Assembly (NCBI GenBank): GCA_964582545.1
Contig: CAZOSB010000019.1
Span: 1 to 43,931, forward strand
Length of the DNA: 43,931 bases
Direction of reading: 5' to 3'
Source of the DNA: JAVVUJ01 sp964582545
Lineage (GTDB): Bacteria > Bacillota > Clostridia > Peptostreptococcales > Anaerovoracaceae
The translations under genes were made by a program, and so were the position numbers. Below the pieces are notes generated by a model, which was not told where the DNA came from, searched no databases, and saw only the letters and a list, made by a program, of their open reading frames with translations. Position 1 is the first letter of the stretch; each line of letters begins with the position of its first letter. This document shows positions 16,448-24,203 of this stretch, in pieces.

Positions 16448-16789
16448 CTACACCTCCTTTTTGATTATTTTTTGTGCTATATCTTCCCACTGTTTACCGT
16501 GAGCCGCCCGGGCTTTGTGGACCCACATAATGCTAGCATTTGGGTTAACGTCCTTGGCGGGAGTACCCAGATAGTAGACTTTTTTGGCATAGGGTGTGTC
16601 CCACACAAGCAGCCCTTTGTCGGGTTGAGAAGCAATAATACTGCTTTCAATAAGCTGCCCTTGATCATGTCTTGCATACTGATTGCTGTCCTGCAGGGCT
16701 TGTTCTGCCATTGCTATTTGAGCCTTTTGTGTCGCCGCTTTAATGCGAGCAGCAACAGCAGCCTTGTTAAGCTCTACACTTATGCCCAT
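16448..16789 (-). CDS. Minor capsid protein 2-like (head-tail joining)
   Basis: A 113-residue protein with an N-terminal helix (KAAVAARIKAATQKAQIAMA) and a C-terminal part with YAKKVYYLGTP and ASIMWVHKARAAHGKQWED, the pattern of phage minor capsid 2 (HK97 gp10-like) proteins. It overlaps its upstream neighbour by one base, indicating coupled translation. It likely forms part of the neck. Confidence 0.8.
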   Translation of the reverse strand: MGISVELNKAAVAARIKAATQKAQIAMAEQALQDSNQYARHDQGQLIESSIIASQPDKGLLVWDTPYAKKVYYLGTPAKDVNPNASIMWVHKARAAHGKQWEDIAQKIIKKEV

Positions 16790-17124
16790 TACACTAGCCC
16801 CACTTCATAGTGATGGGGGCGCGGTCCGTAAGCGTACAAGGGTTCTACCCACACTACCAGTCGCTCTCTACCCTCAAAAACTACTAAATCCAGCTCGTTA
16901 AATTCTGTTGCTTTAGGACTGCTGTTTTGACAGTCGAAGAAGAGTAGAGAATTTAACTGACGCTGGATATTGTCCTTACCGGTTATGATTTTACTGCTTG
17001 GTTCAATGCGGACATGGGGAAGAGGTGCATCGGCGGCATAAACGGGTTGCTGCATGGCATCAAGTCCTATGTACTTGCGTAAGGTTGCTTGGTGGATCAA
17101 TAGATGCTTTGGTATAGGGCGCAT
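16789..17124 (-). CDS. Minor capsid protein 1-like (head-tail stopper)
   Basis: I take the ATG at 17124, which has GGGGGGTGG upstream and follows the preceding stop at once; a GTG at 17133 is also possible. The 111 residues contain KITGKDNIQRQLNSLLFFD and ELDLVVFEGRERLVVW, typical of the minor capsid 1 / head-closure family. It follows the connector gene, as in other siphoviruses. Confidence 0.78.
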   Translation of the reverse strand: MRPIPKHLLIHQATLRKYIGLDAMQQPVYAADAPLPHVRIEPSSKIITGKDNIQRQLNSLLFFDCQNSSPKATEFNELDLVVFEGRERLVVWVEPLYAYGPRPHHYEVGLV

Positions 17125-17126
17125 TG

Positions 17127-17534
17127 TTACCACCCCCCATAAAGAAATGGTTGCCCTACAGTTTGTACTTGACGGTTTAAGAGTCCTGTTTGCTCAAGCA
17201 GAGAGATAGCCTTGACGCATACTGTATTAGCGCCGTTCTTGCTCTGCCCCGTGCCATAGTTTGCGGAAAACTTACCGATGGTAAAGTTATCAGCAAGGAA
17301 ACCATCTGTTGCTAAGTTAATCCCGTTAGAAGCGTAGTACTCGACTTGGGCACACACGGCCTTTTTAACTTGCCCCTGAGTAAAAGAATCCAGATTGTCA
17401 ATACCCGTAATCTGGTATCGAGTGACGGCGTCAATCGCTTCCGATGCTCGTGCTTCATACCGGGGGAAGTCGGTCTCGTCAACCGGCTCCCCAACATAGT
17501 CCTCAGTGTAGTAGGTATAATCTACATATGCCAT
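17127..17534 (-). CDS. Head-tail connector protein
   Basis: The start is best at 17534, with GGAGG and a spacing of 8; an in-frame GTG three codons upstream would abut the ribosome site. The 135 residues start AYVDYTYYTEDYVGEP and contain FPRYEARASEAIDAVTRYQI, the helical pattern of Gp6/YqbG-like connectors that dock on the portal. It directly follows the capsid gene. Confidence 0.8.
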   Translation of the reverse strand: MAYVDYTYYTEDYVGEPVDETDFPRYEARASEAIDAVTRYQITGIDNLDSFTQGQVKKAVCAQVEYYASNGINLATDGFLADNFTIGKFSANYGTGQSKNGANTVCVKAISLLEQTGLLNRQVQTVGQPFLYGGW

Positions 17535-17546
17535 AGCGGACACCTC

Positions 17547-18449
17547 CTAGGCGGCTGTATTAACGTACAAGCCTCCGGTCCTCTTGCTGAGGACAAATAC
17601 ATCGTAGTAGTATGACTCGTAATAGAGCCACTTGCCCTTTGTGTTAGCAGCAGGTGGCGTGATCATGGATGTCTCATAGATGATCGGGGCTATAATGGAG
17701 AGCGGATGCACAAATAACATGTTGATTTGCTTTGCGCCTACGCCCTTAACCCATCCAACCGTAAAGTCAAAAACGGTCTGCATCATATTGGACGGTACTT
17801 GTTTAATTTTGACACCATCCAAGGATGCGACGAGCCGAGTAATTTGGCCGGAGTTGCTTCCAACATCGACAAATCGAGTGATGCCAGCTGCTTCTTTCAG
17901 CAACTTGTAAATTGGCGGCGGCATATAACAGACGATGCCATCCATGGGGACTCTGTTTTCGACCATGTTTTGCAAGTAAGCGTCCCATTTTTCAAGGATA
18001 TTTTCCTTGGTCAACACTGTGGTGTCAACATTTCCTGCAGTTGTGGCAAAACCGGCTACTTTGCTAAACGCGTACGCATCCATTTCGGGCGTTTTCTCAA
18101 ACTGATTAAACGTTTTTGTGGCGTTTGCGATTGTGTAAACCATGTTTGTTTGATCGACATCCATTGGGTCAAGCGATGTCGGCCACTCACGGTACATTTG
18201 CATGTCTTTGCTTTCGTAATCGGAGTTAAAATTCCGAGAGAAAACGCCGTCTATTCCATCTCTGTTTACAGCCCTTGCGCCACTTGTCGTCATTGACGGA
18301 ATTTGGATTGATTTTCCGTTCAGCGGACGGTAGATGCTGTTGTTTGGGGTCGTGTAGATTTCCGATGCGTACATCAGATAAGGGTAAGCGTTGGCCAGCT
18401 CTTTAGCGTAGTCAACTGCGTAATTTGTAGGTTCTTGCGTAAATGCCAT
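17547..18449 (-). CDS. Major capsid protein
   Basis: A 300-residue protein right after the scaffold gene. It begins MAFTQEPTNYAVDYAKELAN, then GKSIQIPSMTTSGARAVNRD, a glycine- and serine-rich loop with many aromatic residues later, and a KQINMLFVHPLSIIAPIIY strand. This is the pattern of the A118/SPP1-related HK97-fold capsid proteins. Head gene order (portal, fibres, MuF, scaffold, capsid, connectors) supports the call. Confidence 0.87.
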   Translation of the reverse strand: MAFTQEPTNYAVDYAKELANAYPYLMYASEIYTTPNNSIYRPLNGKSIQIPSMTTSGARAVNRDGIDGVFSRNFNSDYESKDMQMYREWPTSLDPMDVDQTNMVYTIANATKTFNQFEKTPEMDAYAFSKVAGFATTAGNVDTTVLTKENILEKWDAYLQNMVENRVPMDGIVCYMPPPIYKLLKEAAGITRFVDVGSNSGQITRLVASLDGVKIKQVPSNMMQTVFDFTVGWVKGVGAKQINMLFVHPLSIIAPIIYETSMITPPAANTKGKWLYYESYYYDVFVLSKRTGGLYVNTAA

Positions 18450-18458
18450 AATTATCTC

Positions 18459-18944
18459 CTATTCTTTTTTAGGTGCGAATCCCCAGACGTCCCCGAACTT
18501 CTTGCCAGTGTCCCCGGTGGGCATTGGGCCCTTGGGGGGCACGGCAAATGTCGGTTTGTTGGGCGGTTCTTGCTGTTGTTGCGGATCGGTTTCTGTCTCA
18601 AAAAACTCCGAATAAGTCTCTTTTATTTTTTCGAGTTGTGGGTCTAACTCTTTTTCACGGTCTATTTTGCCGAGCAGGTCATCTAAAAATTTCTCTTTGA
18701 CGCCTTTGCCCTTGAGGTCTGTTTTGACCTTATATCCGCCGTACTCCGCCTGCAGGGCTTTGTACTCTTCAGACTCGGTCACGTTGACAGACTGTGGTGC
18801 GGTCTTCATAGCCTCATCGATCTGCGCCTGCACGTCTGCTTTTGGCACATAATCAGATAGCGTACGTTGCCTTTCGCCAAGAATTACGTCTACTTTGTCT
18901 TCGGGGACTCCATTATCGATTAAAAATTTTCTTGTAAATGCCAT
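18459..18944 (-). CDS. Capsid scaffold protein
   Basis: A 161-residue charged, helical protein directly upstream of the capsid gene, which is the expected place and composition for a scaffold. The N-terminus is AFTRKFLIDNGVPEDKVDVI, with coiled-coil-like charge in the middle and a proline-rich C-terminus (PPNKPTFAVPPKGPMPTGD) that would contact the capsid. It resembles the GP20-type minor structural/scaffold group. Confidence 0.8.
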   Translation of the reverse strand: MAFTRKFLIDNGVPEDKVDVILGERQRTLSDYVPKADVQAQIDEAMKTAPQSVNVTESEEYKALQAEYGGYKVKTDLKGKGVKEKFLDDLLGKIDREKELDPQLEKIKETYSEFFETETDPQQQQEPPNKPTFAVPPKGPMPTGDTGKKFGDVWGFAPKKE

Positions 18945-19020
18945 AACTTTTCATCCTTTCTTTCTCGCCTTAAAGCTGGGCGCTCGTTCTTTAACGACTT
19001 GACGCTGGTCGAGTTGAAAT

Positions 19021-19042
19021 AAAAAAAGACGATTTAATCGTC
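19021..19042 (-). terminator. Rho-independent terminator inside the late operon
   Basis: The palindrome GACGATTTAATCGTC (19028-19042) is followed on the minus strand by seven T's (19021-19027). It overlaps the stop of the Dps-like gene. It would reduce read-through into scaffold and capsid unless antitermination or a new promoter acts. Confidence 0.75.
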
Positions 19043-19480
19043 ATCGTCATCATTTAGCGTGGTAGAATTACCAATTGCTCTTGCAAGTTTATAATTCGCC
19101 TCTTTGTTAAACCAGTAACGGTACTCCAATATTTTATTTTGGACGTCAGGAGGCGTGGAAGGGGATGCCGCATCCATCATGCCGGCAACGCTGCGGAATA
19201 TACCCATGGTGAGTCTGAGGCTCTCAGGCGAATCCCTTGGCTGTGCAGGAAGGACATCTGGCTGAAACATTAACACCGAATCGGCAACGGTTGGCTCAGC
19301 GTATCCCAAAGAAATGCCGATCTCGGCCAGATCATCCACGACCTCTGCGGTATATTCGTAGTACTCACTCAGCTTCTCATGGGTTGGAAACCACTCACAA
19401 CCGGTCAAATTCCGATGGAGCGTGGTCAGATTATTATAACTGACTTTCAGAAAGGCTATAAGCTTTTGGAACTCATTCAT
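19034..19480 (-). CDS. Dps/ferritin-like protein encoded in the phage head module
   Basis: I take the ATG at 19480 (MNEFQKL), which overlaps the upstream stop; a start at 19495 adds five residues. In numbering from 19495 the protein shows LHRNLTG with H27, then WFPTHEKL with H39, then DDLAE with D54 and E58. Spacings between H27, H39, D54 and E58 (12, 15, 4) equal those of the Dps ferroxidase residues H51, H63, D78 and E82 as I recall them for E. coli; the intervening D67 position is S43. The N-terminal helix QKLIAFLKVSYNNLTTLHRN also fits. The C-terminus is acidic (NDDDDD). An iron or DNA-protection role is inferred; an ancestral fold with a structural role is possible. Confidence 0.65.
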   Translation of the reverse strand: MNEFQKLIAFLKVSYNNLTTLHRNLTGCEWFPTHEKLSEYYEYTAEVVDDLAEIGISLGYAEPTVADSVLMFQPDVLPAQPRDSPESLRLTMGIFRSVAGMMDAASPSTPPDVQNKILEYRYWFNKEANYKLARAIGNSTTLNDDDDD

Positions 19481-19781
19481 TTGGCTCACCATCAATGGGC
19501 GCCAGGTCTCCAGGTCTTGCAGTGCGAATGGCCTCGATCAAATCGGGCTTCCTTTCCCGTCCAACAAGAGTTACGCCTAGTTCTTTTGCCATTTCCGTAA
19601 GCTGCTTAACATTGAGGGCGTTTAGATTGTCCGGATCACCTCCTTCAGGATTTTCGGTGGGTGGGGGATTCCTACGCATTTCTTCGTATTCCTCCGGGGT
19701 AAAGTCCTCCCCACATTTGCAGCAAGTAACAGTGTCACCAATCCGCTTAAAAAACGGGTTGACCATGTGATTACAAGACAT
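19473..19781 (-). CDS. Zinc-ribbon and Rho-N/SAP-like phage protein, 102 aa
   Basis: The N-terminus has CNHMV and a CCKCGEDF knuckle. After a PPPTENPEGGDPD linker, LNVKQLTEMAKELGVTLVG followed by RKPDLIEAI matches the Rho N-terminal/SAP-type helix-extended loop found in small phage head-module proteins, which can bind nucleic acid. It overlaps the Dps-like gene by 8 bases. The role in the virion is unknown. Confidence 0.72.
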   Translation of the reverse strand: MSCNHMVNPFFKRIGDTVTCCKCGEDFTPEEYEEMRRNPPPTENPEGGDPDNLNALNVKQLTEMAKELGVTLVGRERKPDLIEAIRTARPGDLAPIDGEPNE

Positions 19782-19802
19782 ATAATTCTCCTTTCTTTAC
19801 AC

Positions 19803-19832
19803 ACAAAAACACCCTGCAAATAACACAGGGCT
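19803..19832 (-). terminator. Attenuator-like hairpin
   Basis: CCCTG (19812-19816) pairs with CAGGG (19826-19830), followed in the minus direction by GTGTTTTTGTG. It lies between the 58-residue gene and the zinc-ribbon gene, giving weak termination at best. Confidence 0.5.
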
Positions 19833-19851
19833 TTGAGATAACTTTATTTAT

Positions 19852-20028
19852 TTAGAAATTTGATCGATTTTTACATTGCGAACACATTTCCTTGAAATTG
19901 GGCTTCGCTTGAAACTTTTCAGGCAAAGAGGAAAGCTTCATCACACCGTCGATGCAATCGCAGTTTTCAATACATTCTATGTCTTCTATGTGAGCATCCA
20001 CTAAGGGACACATTACTTTATCCTTCAT
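19852..20028 (-). CDS. Small cysteine-rich phage protein, 58 aa
   Basis: ATG at 20028 follows GGAGGTG and overlaps the end of the MuF-like gene by 11 bases. The product has seven cysteines: CPLVDAHIEDIECIENCDC, later CSQC. The CPLVD...DIxC...CDCxDG layout looks like small zinc- or disulfide-stabilised proteins found in clostridial phages. I cannot assign a function. Confidence 0.68.
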   Translation of the reverse strand: MKDKVMCPLVDAHIEDIECIENCDCIDGVMKLSSLPEKFQAKPNFKEMCSQCKNRSNF

Positions 20029-21613
20029 GGTTGCTTAACACCTCCATCAATTTACTAATTTTTTCATCGTACTCAGACGCTTTGTAGGCTGTTCGGATGC
20101 TGCCAGTCTCTGTGTTTACATAGGATGCCCCGTCAGCGCTAAAATAATTTTCAAATTTGCCATTCCAAGTTGAAGTTGAAATTTTTGCATTTTTAATATA
20201 TGAAACCGCCTCTTCTCTCGTGACGTTATGCTGTCGTTCTTTATTGATGTGCTTATCATCGAAGGTAAGTTTCTCTGTATTAATTGGCGTTGGAGTGAGG
20301 TTAACTTCACCTCGAATGCCTGTGCTTTTTATGTCTAATATCAGTTTAGCATCTTTGTTCCTTTTGTCAAGCTTTTCAACATACGATTTATTTGCCTGCG
20401 CCACGCTTGCAGCTGTCTTACGGTCATATCCAACTACTTGGGTACGGTCGGGGCGGGGAGTGCGACCGGTGACCTCACAAAATTCTTTGTAGGCAGACTG
20501 CTTTTGCTTGACTTTGGTTGCTGCCTTTTCGAATTCCTCGCTGTTCCCGGCGACTTTCTGCATCTGTGCTTCACGTTTTGCTGTCCGAATGTTTCTTTCA
20601 ATGCCCCGTTGCTGTTGGCTTTGCTTATACTCCTTGGAATTCTCGGCAAAGTCCTCAGTAGGCTTGTTGCGCTTATAAGAAACGCCGGGGATGAATGGGG
20701 ATAAGTAATGGTGGCAATTGATGCCAAGGATCCCCGCGGGCTCTCCATATGACGAGCTGCTCCAAGGGTCATAACGGAGAGTTTGACCGCTGCCGTCTGT
20801 AGTGGTCCCGGATCCGTCAGAGCGAGAAAACATTCTGCCTTGATCTTGGGCGCAAAGAGGTCTTGCCCCGGCGTGAGAAGAGGTAACAATTAAATCAGCT
20901 TGGTAATCATCCATCCGGGCAAACACCGTAGCCGTAGCCGTGTTGCCCATGGTGGTACGGATGTCCATGTTGATGTAGGCTTCTGGACTCCATGCCCTCC
21001 CAGACTTGTCGTAAAACGCAGTAATGCCCTCATTTGCCATTTGCTTAATGGCTTTTGTGAGGGCAGTTTGACGACTTTCTACACCGGTTATAACCATTCC
21101 TGTAGCCTTGTTCATGATGCCTTGGGCTGCCGCGTAATTAGCTTCTGTGACAGTGTTTACAATAGCCTTGCGGTAAGCTTTTAATGACCCCTCCAACATG
21201 ACAGTGTTTACAAGATTCATTTGATTAATTGCTTGTTTTCCGTAATTTTCAAGGGCTTGTTTGATGGCGGGTGAGGCTTGCGGGGGATGCATCGCAGGTG
21301 CGGCGTAACTCTGCTTGACCGCTTCCAAGAAATCAGGCTCTAAGCCAGAAAGAGTTTCCCACATAGTGCTTTCAAGGGCAATCTGGGTTAGCTCCGGGAT
21401 CTGGCCGACATTCTTAGCAATAATCTTGATATTGTCCTGTGTCAGCTGCCCAATCTGCGCTAGCTTTTTAATCTGCCATTCCGTAGTTGCAATGCCTTTG
21501 TCGGAGTTAAACCTACTAGCAATATTAATCAGCAGTTCATCTTCGATGTGTTTGTAGACCTCGGTAAGTGGCTCTGACAGCGTGTCGAGGAGATTGGGGG
21601 GGATATTAGCCAT
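20018..21613 (-). CDS. Minor head (MuF-like) protein with C-terminal nuclease-toxin-like domain
   Basis: A 531-residue protein between the head fibre genes and the scaffold. The first 320 residues form a phage minor capsid domain (YRKAIVNTVTEANYAAAQG, later IRTTMGNTATATVFAR, then INCHHYLSPFIPG with the usual GxNCHH ending). A charged helical linker follows (about 330-445). The last 83 residues (449-531) form a separate domain with H455, H462, a REEAVSYIKNA helix and an IRTAYKASEYD segment. This resembles the BECR-fold (barnase/EndoU/colicin/RelE) nuclease-type C-termini of Firmicutes MuF proteins. The domain call is tentative. Confidence 0.8.
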   Translation of the reverse strand: MANIPPNLLDTLSEPLTEVYKHIEDELLINIASRFNSDKGIATTEWQIKKLAQIGQLTQDNIKIIAKNVGQIPELTQIALESTMWETLSGLEPDFLEAVKQSYAAPAMHPPQASPAIKQALENYGKQAINQMNLVNTVMLEGSLKAYRKAIVNTVTEANYAAAQGIMNKATGMVITGVESRQTALTKAIKQMANEGITAFYDKSGRAWSPEAYINMDIRTTMGNTATATVFARMDDYQADLIVTSSHAGARPLCAQDQGRMFSRSDGSGTTTDGSGQTLRYDPWSSSSYGEPAGILGINCHHYLSPFIPGVSYKRNKPTEDFAENSKEYKQSQQQRGIERNIRTAKREAQMQKVAGNSEEFEKAATKVKQKQSAYKEFCEVTGRTPRPDRTQVVGYDRKTAASVAQANKSYVEKLDKRNKDAKLILDIKSTGIRGEVNLTPTPINTEKLTFDDKHINKERQHNVTREEAVSYIKNAKISTSTWNGKFENYFSADGASYVNTETGSIRTAYKASEYDEKISKLMEVLSNHEG

Positions 21614-21624
21614 ACGATCACCGC

Positions 21625-22311
21625 CTATACATATTCAACCGTTATTCGTCTGTTTTGTGCAGTTGCGCTGTCGCTTTTGTTTGCTTTCGCCCAAATACTA
21701 AGCACATCACCGACATTGACCTCTATGTAAAACTCACTGTGGAAATTCTGTCTTGATCCCTCAAAGATATTTTCAAATAGATCAGACGTGCCGTTTTTGC
21801 GAATTGTGTGGTAGATGACAATGTTTTCATCTAGTCGCCCCGAAAGATTTACGGTGCGTGTCATTTTGACTATGCCTTTACGCAAGCAAGTGATTTCGCT
21901 GTTGGCAAGCGTAAAGGCATAGCTTGAGACTGGGCGCTTGGTTGCCCCTGTTATGCCTACCTTAACATAGCTCGTGGTGAGGGGGAGCACAGCGGAGCCA
22001 TCTTCTAAGCACCACGTATTCGTGTACGGGATAGCTGCTACAGCTTGGTTGGCTGCGATCTGTGCCGCGTCAGCTGTTATCTGCGCCTGTGCTGCCACTT
22101 GCCGAGCAACCACGTCTGGAGCATTGACCCCAGTGTCAACCCAGCCACCTCCCTCAAAAAGATAGAGGTGGTCTGTGTCCTTTGCGCTGGCAAGCTGACC
22201 CTCGTAGCCGGTGCTTGCCAGCAGCTGAGCCACCGTGTTAAAAGTTTGGATGCGCGTTCGTTTCAAGGCTTTAGTTGCAAGCATTCTGCCGTAAGTATCT
22301 ACGCCCGTCAT
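21625..22311 (-). CDS. Putative head fibre/decoration protein, 228 aa
   Basis: I choose the ATG at 22311, in a TGATG overlap with the preceding stop; a GTG one codon earlier is also possible. It lies between portal and MuF genes with another decoration-like gene. An N-terminal variable part is followed by an alanine-rich helix (VARQVAAQAQITADAAQIAAN), likely a trimeric coiled coil, and then a beta-rich C-terminal domain ending NRRITVEYV. This shape is that of fibres projecting from the head. Confidence 0.62.
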   Translation of the reverse strand: MTGVDTYGRMLATKALKRTRIQTFNTVAQLLASTGYEGQLASAKDTDHLYLFEGGGWVDTGVNAPDVVARQVAAQAQITADAAQIAANQAVAAIPYTNTWCLEDGSAVLPLTTSYVKVGITGATKRPVSSYAFTLANSEITCLRKGIVKMTRTVNLSGRLDENIVIYHTIRKNGTSDLFENIFEGSRQNFHSEFYIEVNVGDVLSIWAKANKSDSATAQNRRITVEYV

Positions 22312-22619
22312 CACATCACCTTCCCGTCTACAGTAATGGATCCATCAGAAATAGCAGAAACCACAACTTGAACGTACTCAAAGGGCGAGATGTCGACAAC
22401 ATATATACCGCCTTTAGTGGTCAAGGTTGTAACGGTATCATAAACAGATACGTCCATTACGGGCGTGGTGCTGTATGGTGCCTCTTTGCTGATTTTACCC
22501 TGCACAAATACAGATATGGTAGAAGCGGTGCCGTACATTTCTATGCTCAGCATTGTACCCCTTCCCACCAGTATGTCTTGACTTTCAGCCGGTACGGTAG
22601 TATTTTCAATTAATCTCAT
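22311..22619 (-). CDS. Putative head fibre/decoration protein, 102 aa
   Basis: A small beta-rich protein directly after the portal gene: opening IENTTVPAESQDILVG, middle YSTTPVMDVSVYDTVT, end DGSITVDGKVM. It is coupled by stop/start overlap to the next fibre-like gene. A structural role on the capsid surface is inferred from context and composition. Confidence 0.62.
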   Translation of the reverse strand: MRLIENTTVPAESQDILVGRGTMLSIEMYGTASTISVFVQGKISKEAPYSTTPVMDVSVYDTVTTLTTKGGIYVVDISPFEYVQVVVSAISDGSITVDGKVM

Positions 22620-22628
22620 AATATCCTC

Positions 22629-24194
22629 CTATGAAAACTGATTAAATCGCAGTTCGTCTACATTTATGCCAGACACTGCGCCCTCATCCTTAATGGCTTG
22701 TAGTTCCGCCTTGGCATCGTCTTCGGTGTAGCCTAATTTTTCCATCATAAACCGAATTTTAGACATTAGACCATTGTTAATCAGCAACACACCCTCATTG
22801 ATCTTGGCTTCCCGGCTGTCAACAATGGAGTCATCGAAAAAGACGTTGATGTCGTACCCGGCAGAGGCAAGAGACTCCACTGATTGCCCCTCATGATGCA
22901 CATCGTAGAGGATTGCCACCGCAATAATGTTATGTATCAGTTTTTCAACCGCTGCTTTAATAGGCTTTTGGTGGAGTTTGACTGTCTTAAAAGTTTTGGA
23001 TTTTTCCGAGATGACCTCTGTAGCTGTCTTGAGTCCCTCCACCTTGTCGAATGTGATACTGCCAGGGGAAAGTCCAATCTGAAATGCCAGTATGCCTAAA
23101 AAAGCATTAATGGCTTGCTCGTGCTCCTCAACTCTCAGCTCCACGGAATTGTCCTTGATGTTGAGACTGCCATCGTCATCGCTTGATAGGGCCTCATAGA
23201 CCTCATCGTTGGCATCAAAGTACCGCAGCCGTGCCCCTGTGGTAGGATCCGTTACATACCGCATAGCCTGTGCAGGTACTATGATTCTTTTCTTTCCAAG
23301 GACAAACTCACGGATAAAGCTATCGTAACAAATGTCAAGTGCCTTGAGTGTGGAGAGGGCATTGGCGTAGATTGAAACCCCAAGAGGGCTATTGTCGTCT
23401 AGGTTATTAGCAATATTTGTGCGAAAATACGAAAAGAGAGAAGTTTGCAGTCCTCCAATGACTGTACGCTCCTCTAGGTTGCTGTAGATGGTGCTGAGCG
23501 GCACCCGGATCCCAAGAATATCTTGAGGCTCTGTGGACTTATCAACTTGCGCCCGGTAAAGTTCGTTGGTGATTACATACTCTTGGCCGTTCCATTTGTG
23601 AAACTCAAGGGTAGTGTAATAATAGCCGTCTTTTGCCTGTCTTGAAATAAACACGCCCTCGGATACGGTGGCGTTATTCCACGAAAGGGGTACAAACTGA
23701 TCCGCTTGATGGTATCCAATTTGAATCTGCTCTTTTTCGGTATCGTACCACACCTTGAATGCACCGCCACCCAACGCCATAGCCTGTTCAATTAGTTCCC
23801 GGGTCTTGGTGTTAAAATTGTTATATTCAAGCACAGAGTTCACGAACTCTCGAAGCGGGTCAGGGGAGGCGTCTGTCTTTTCTCGCCCGGCAGTAGATAC
23901 GTTTGTATCGCATTCCTCTGCCCAGATTAGAGATGCCAACTCAGAAGAAATTGCCTTAGCGGCGCATAGGGTTTCCATGTTGCGCACGCCGTTAGGGGAC
24001 ATAATTGTAGGTGCTGGAATAACGTGCCACGGCTTGTAGAATCCTTTGTAAAGAAATTTCCAAAGGAAAATCCCATAAAAATAAAATTGGCTAAAGGAGG
24101 GAACTCCGCTAACCTCAAACACTGTCTTAAGCTGTTTTGGTGACCCGTTTGTCATTCGGTTCCACACTCCTTTCATGGTTTGTAGTAGACTCAT
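22629..24194 (-). CDS. Portal protein
   Basis: A 521-residue portal, the dodecameric DNA gate and motor platform. It follows the terminase large subunit with a 9-base gap and has AGGAGG before the ATG. Features typical of the A118/SPP1-like group are an N-terminal SLLQTMKGVWNRMTNG, a charged acidic region, the VEEHEQAINAFLGILAFQIG helix (about 357-376) and the SPGSITFDKVEGLKTATEV motif just after it. Confidence 0.9.
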   Translation of the reverse strand: MSLLQTMKGVWNRMTNGSPKQLKTVFEVSGVPSFSQFYFYGIFLWKFLYKGFYKPWHVIPAPTIMSPNGVRNMETLCAAKAISSELASLIWAEECDTNVSTAGREKTDASPDPLREFVNSVLEYNNFNTKTRELIEQAMALGGGAFKVWYDTEKEQIQIGYHQADQFVPLSWNNATVSEGVFISRQAKDGYYYTTLEFHKWNGQEYVITNELYRAQVDKSTEPQDILGIRVPLSTIYSNLEERTVIGGLQTSLFSYFRTNIANNLDDNSPLGVSIYANALSTLKALDICYDSFIREFVLGKKRIIVPAQAMRYVTDPTTGARLRYFDANDEVYEALSSDDDGSLNIKDNSVELRVEEHEQAINAFLGILAFQIGLSPGSITFDKVEGLKTATEVISEKSKTFKTVKLHQKPIKAAVEKLIHNIIAVAILYDVHHEGQSVESLASAGYDINVFFDDSIVDSREAKINEGVLLINNGLMSKIRFMMEKLGYTEDDAKAELQAIKDEGAVSGINVDELRFNQFS

Positions 24195-24203
24195 CTTAGC
24201 CTC

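Noticed and set aside
17727..18296. 189-codon plus-strand ORF opposite the major capsid gene
   Set aside because: It lies fully within a strongly supported structural gene, has cysteine-rich random-looking composition and no ribosome binding site.
20434..20889. 151-codon minus-strand ORF inside the MuF-like gene in another frame
   Set aside because: No start context and low-complexity Pro/Lys-rich composition; unlike the methylase overprint it shows no recognisable motif.
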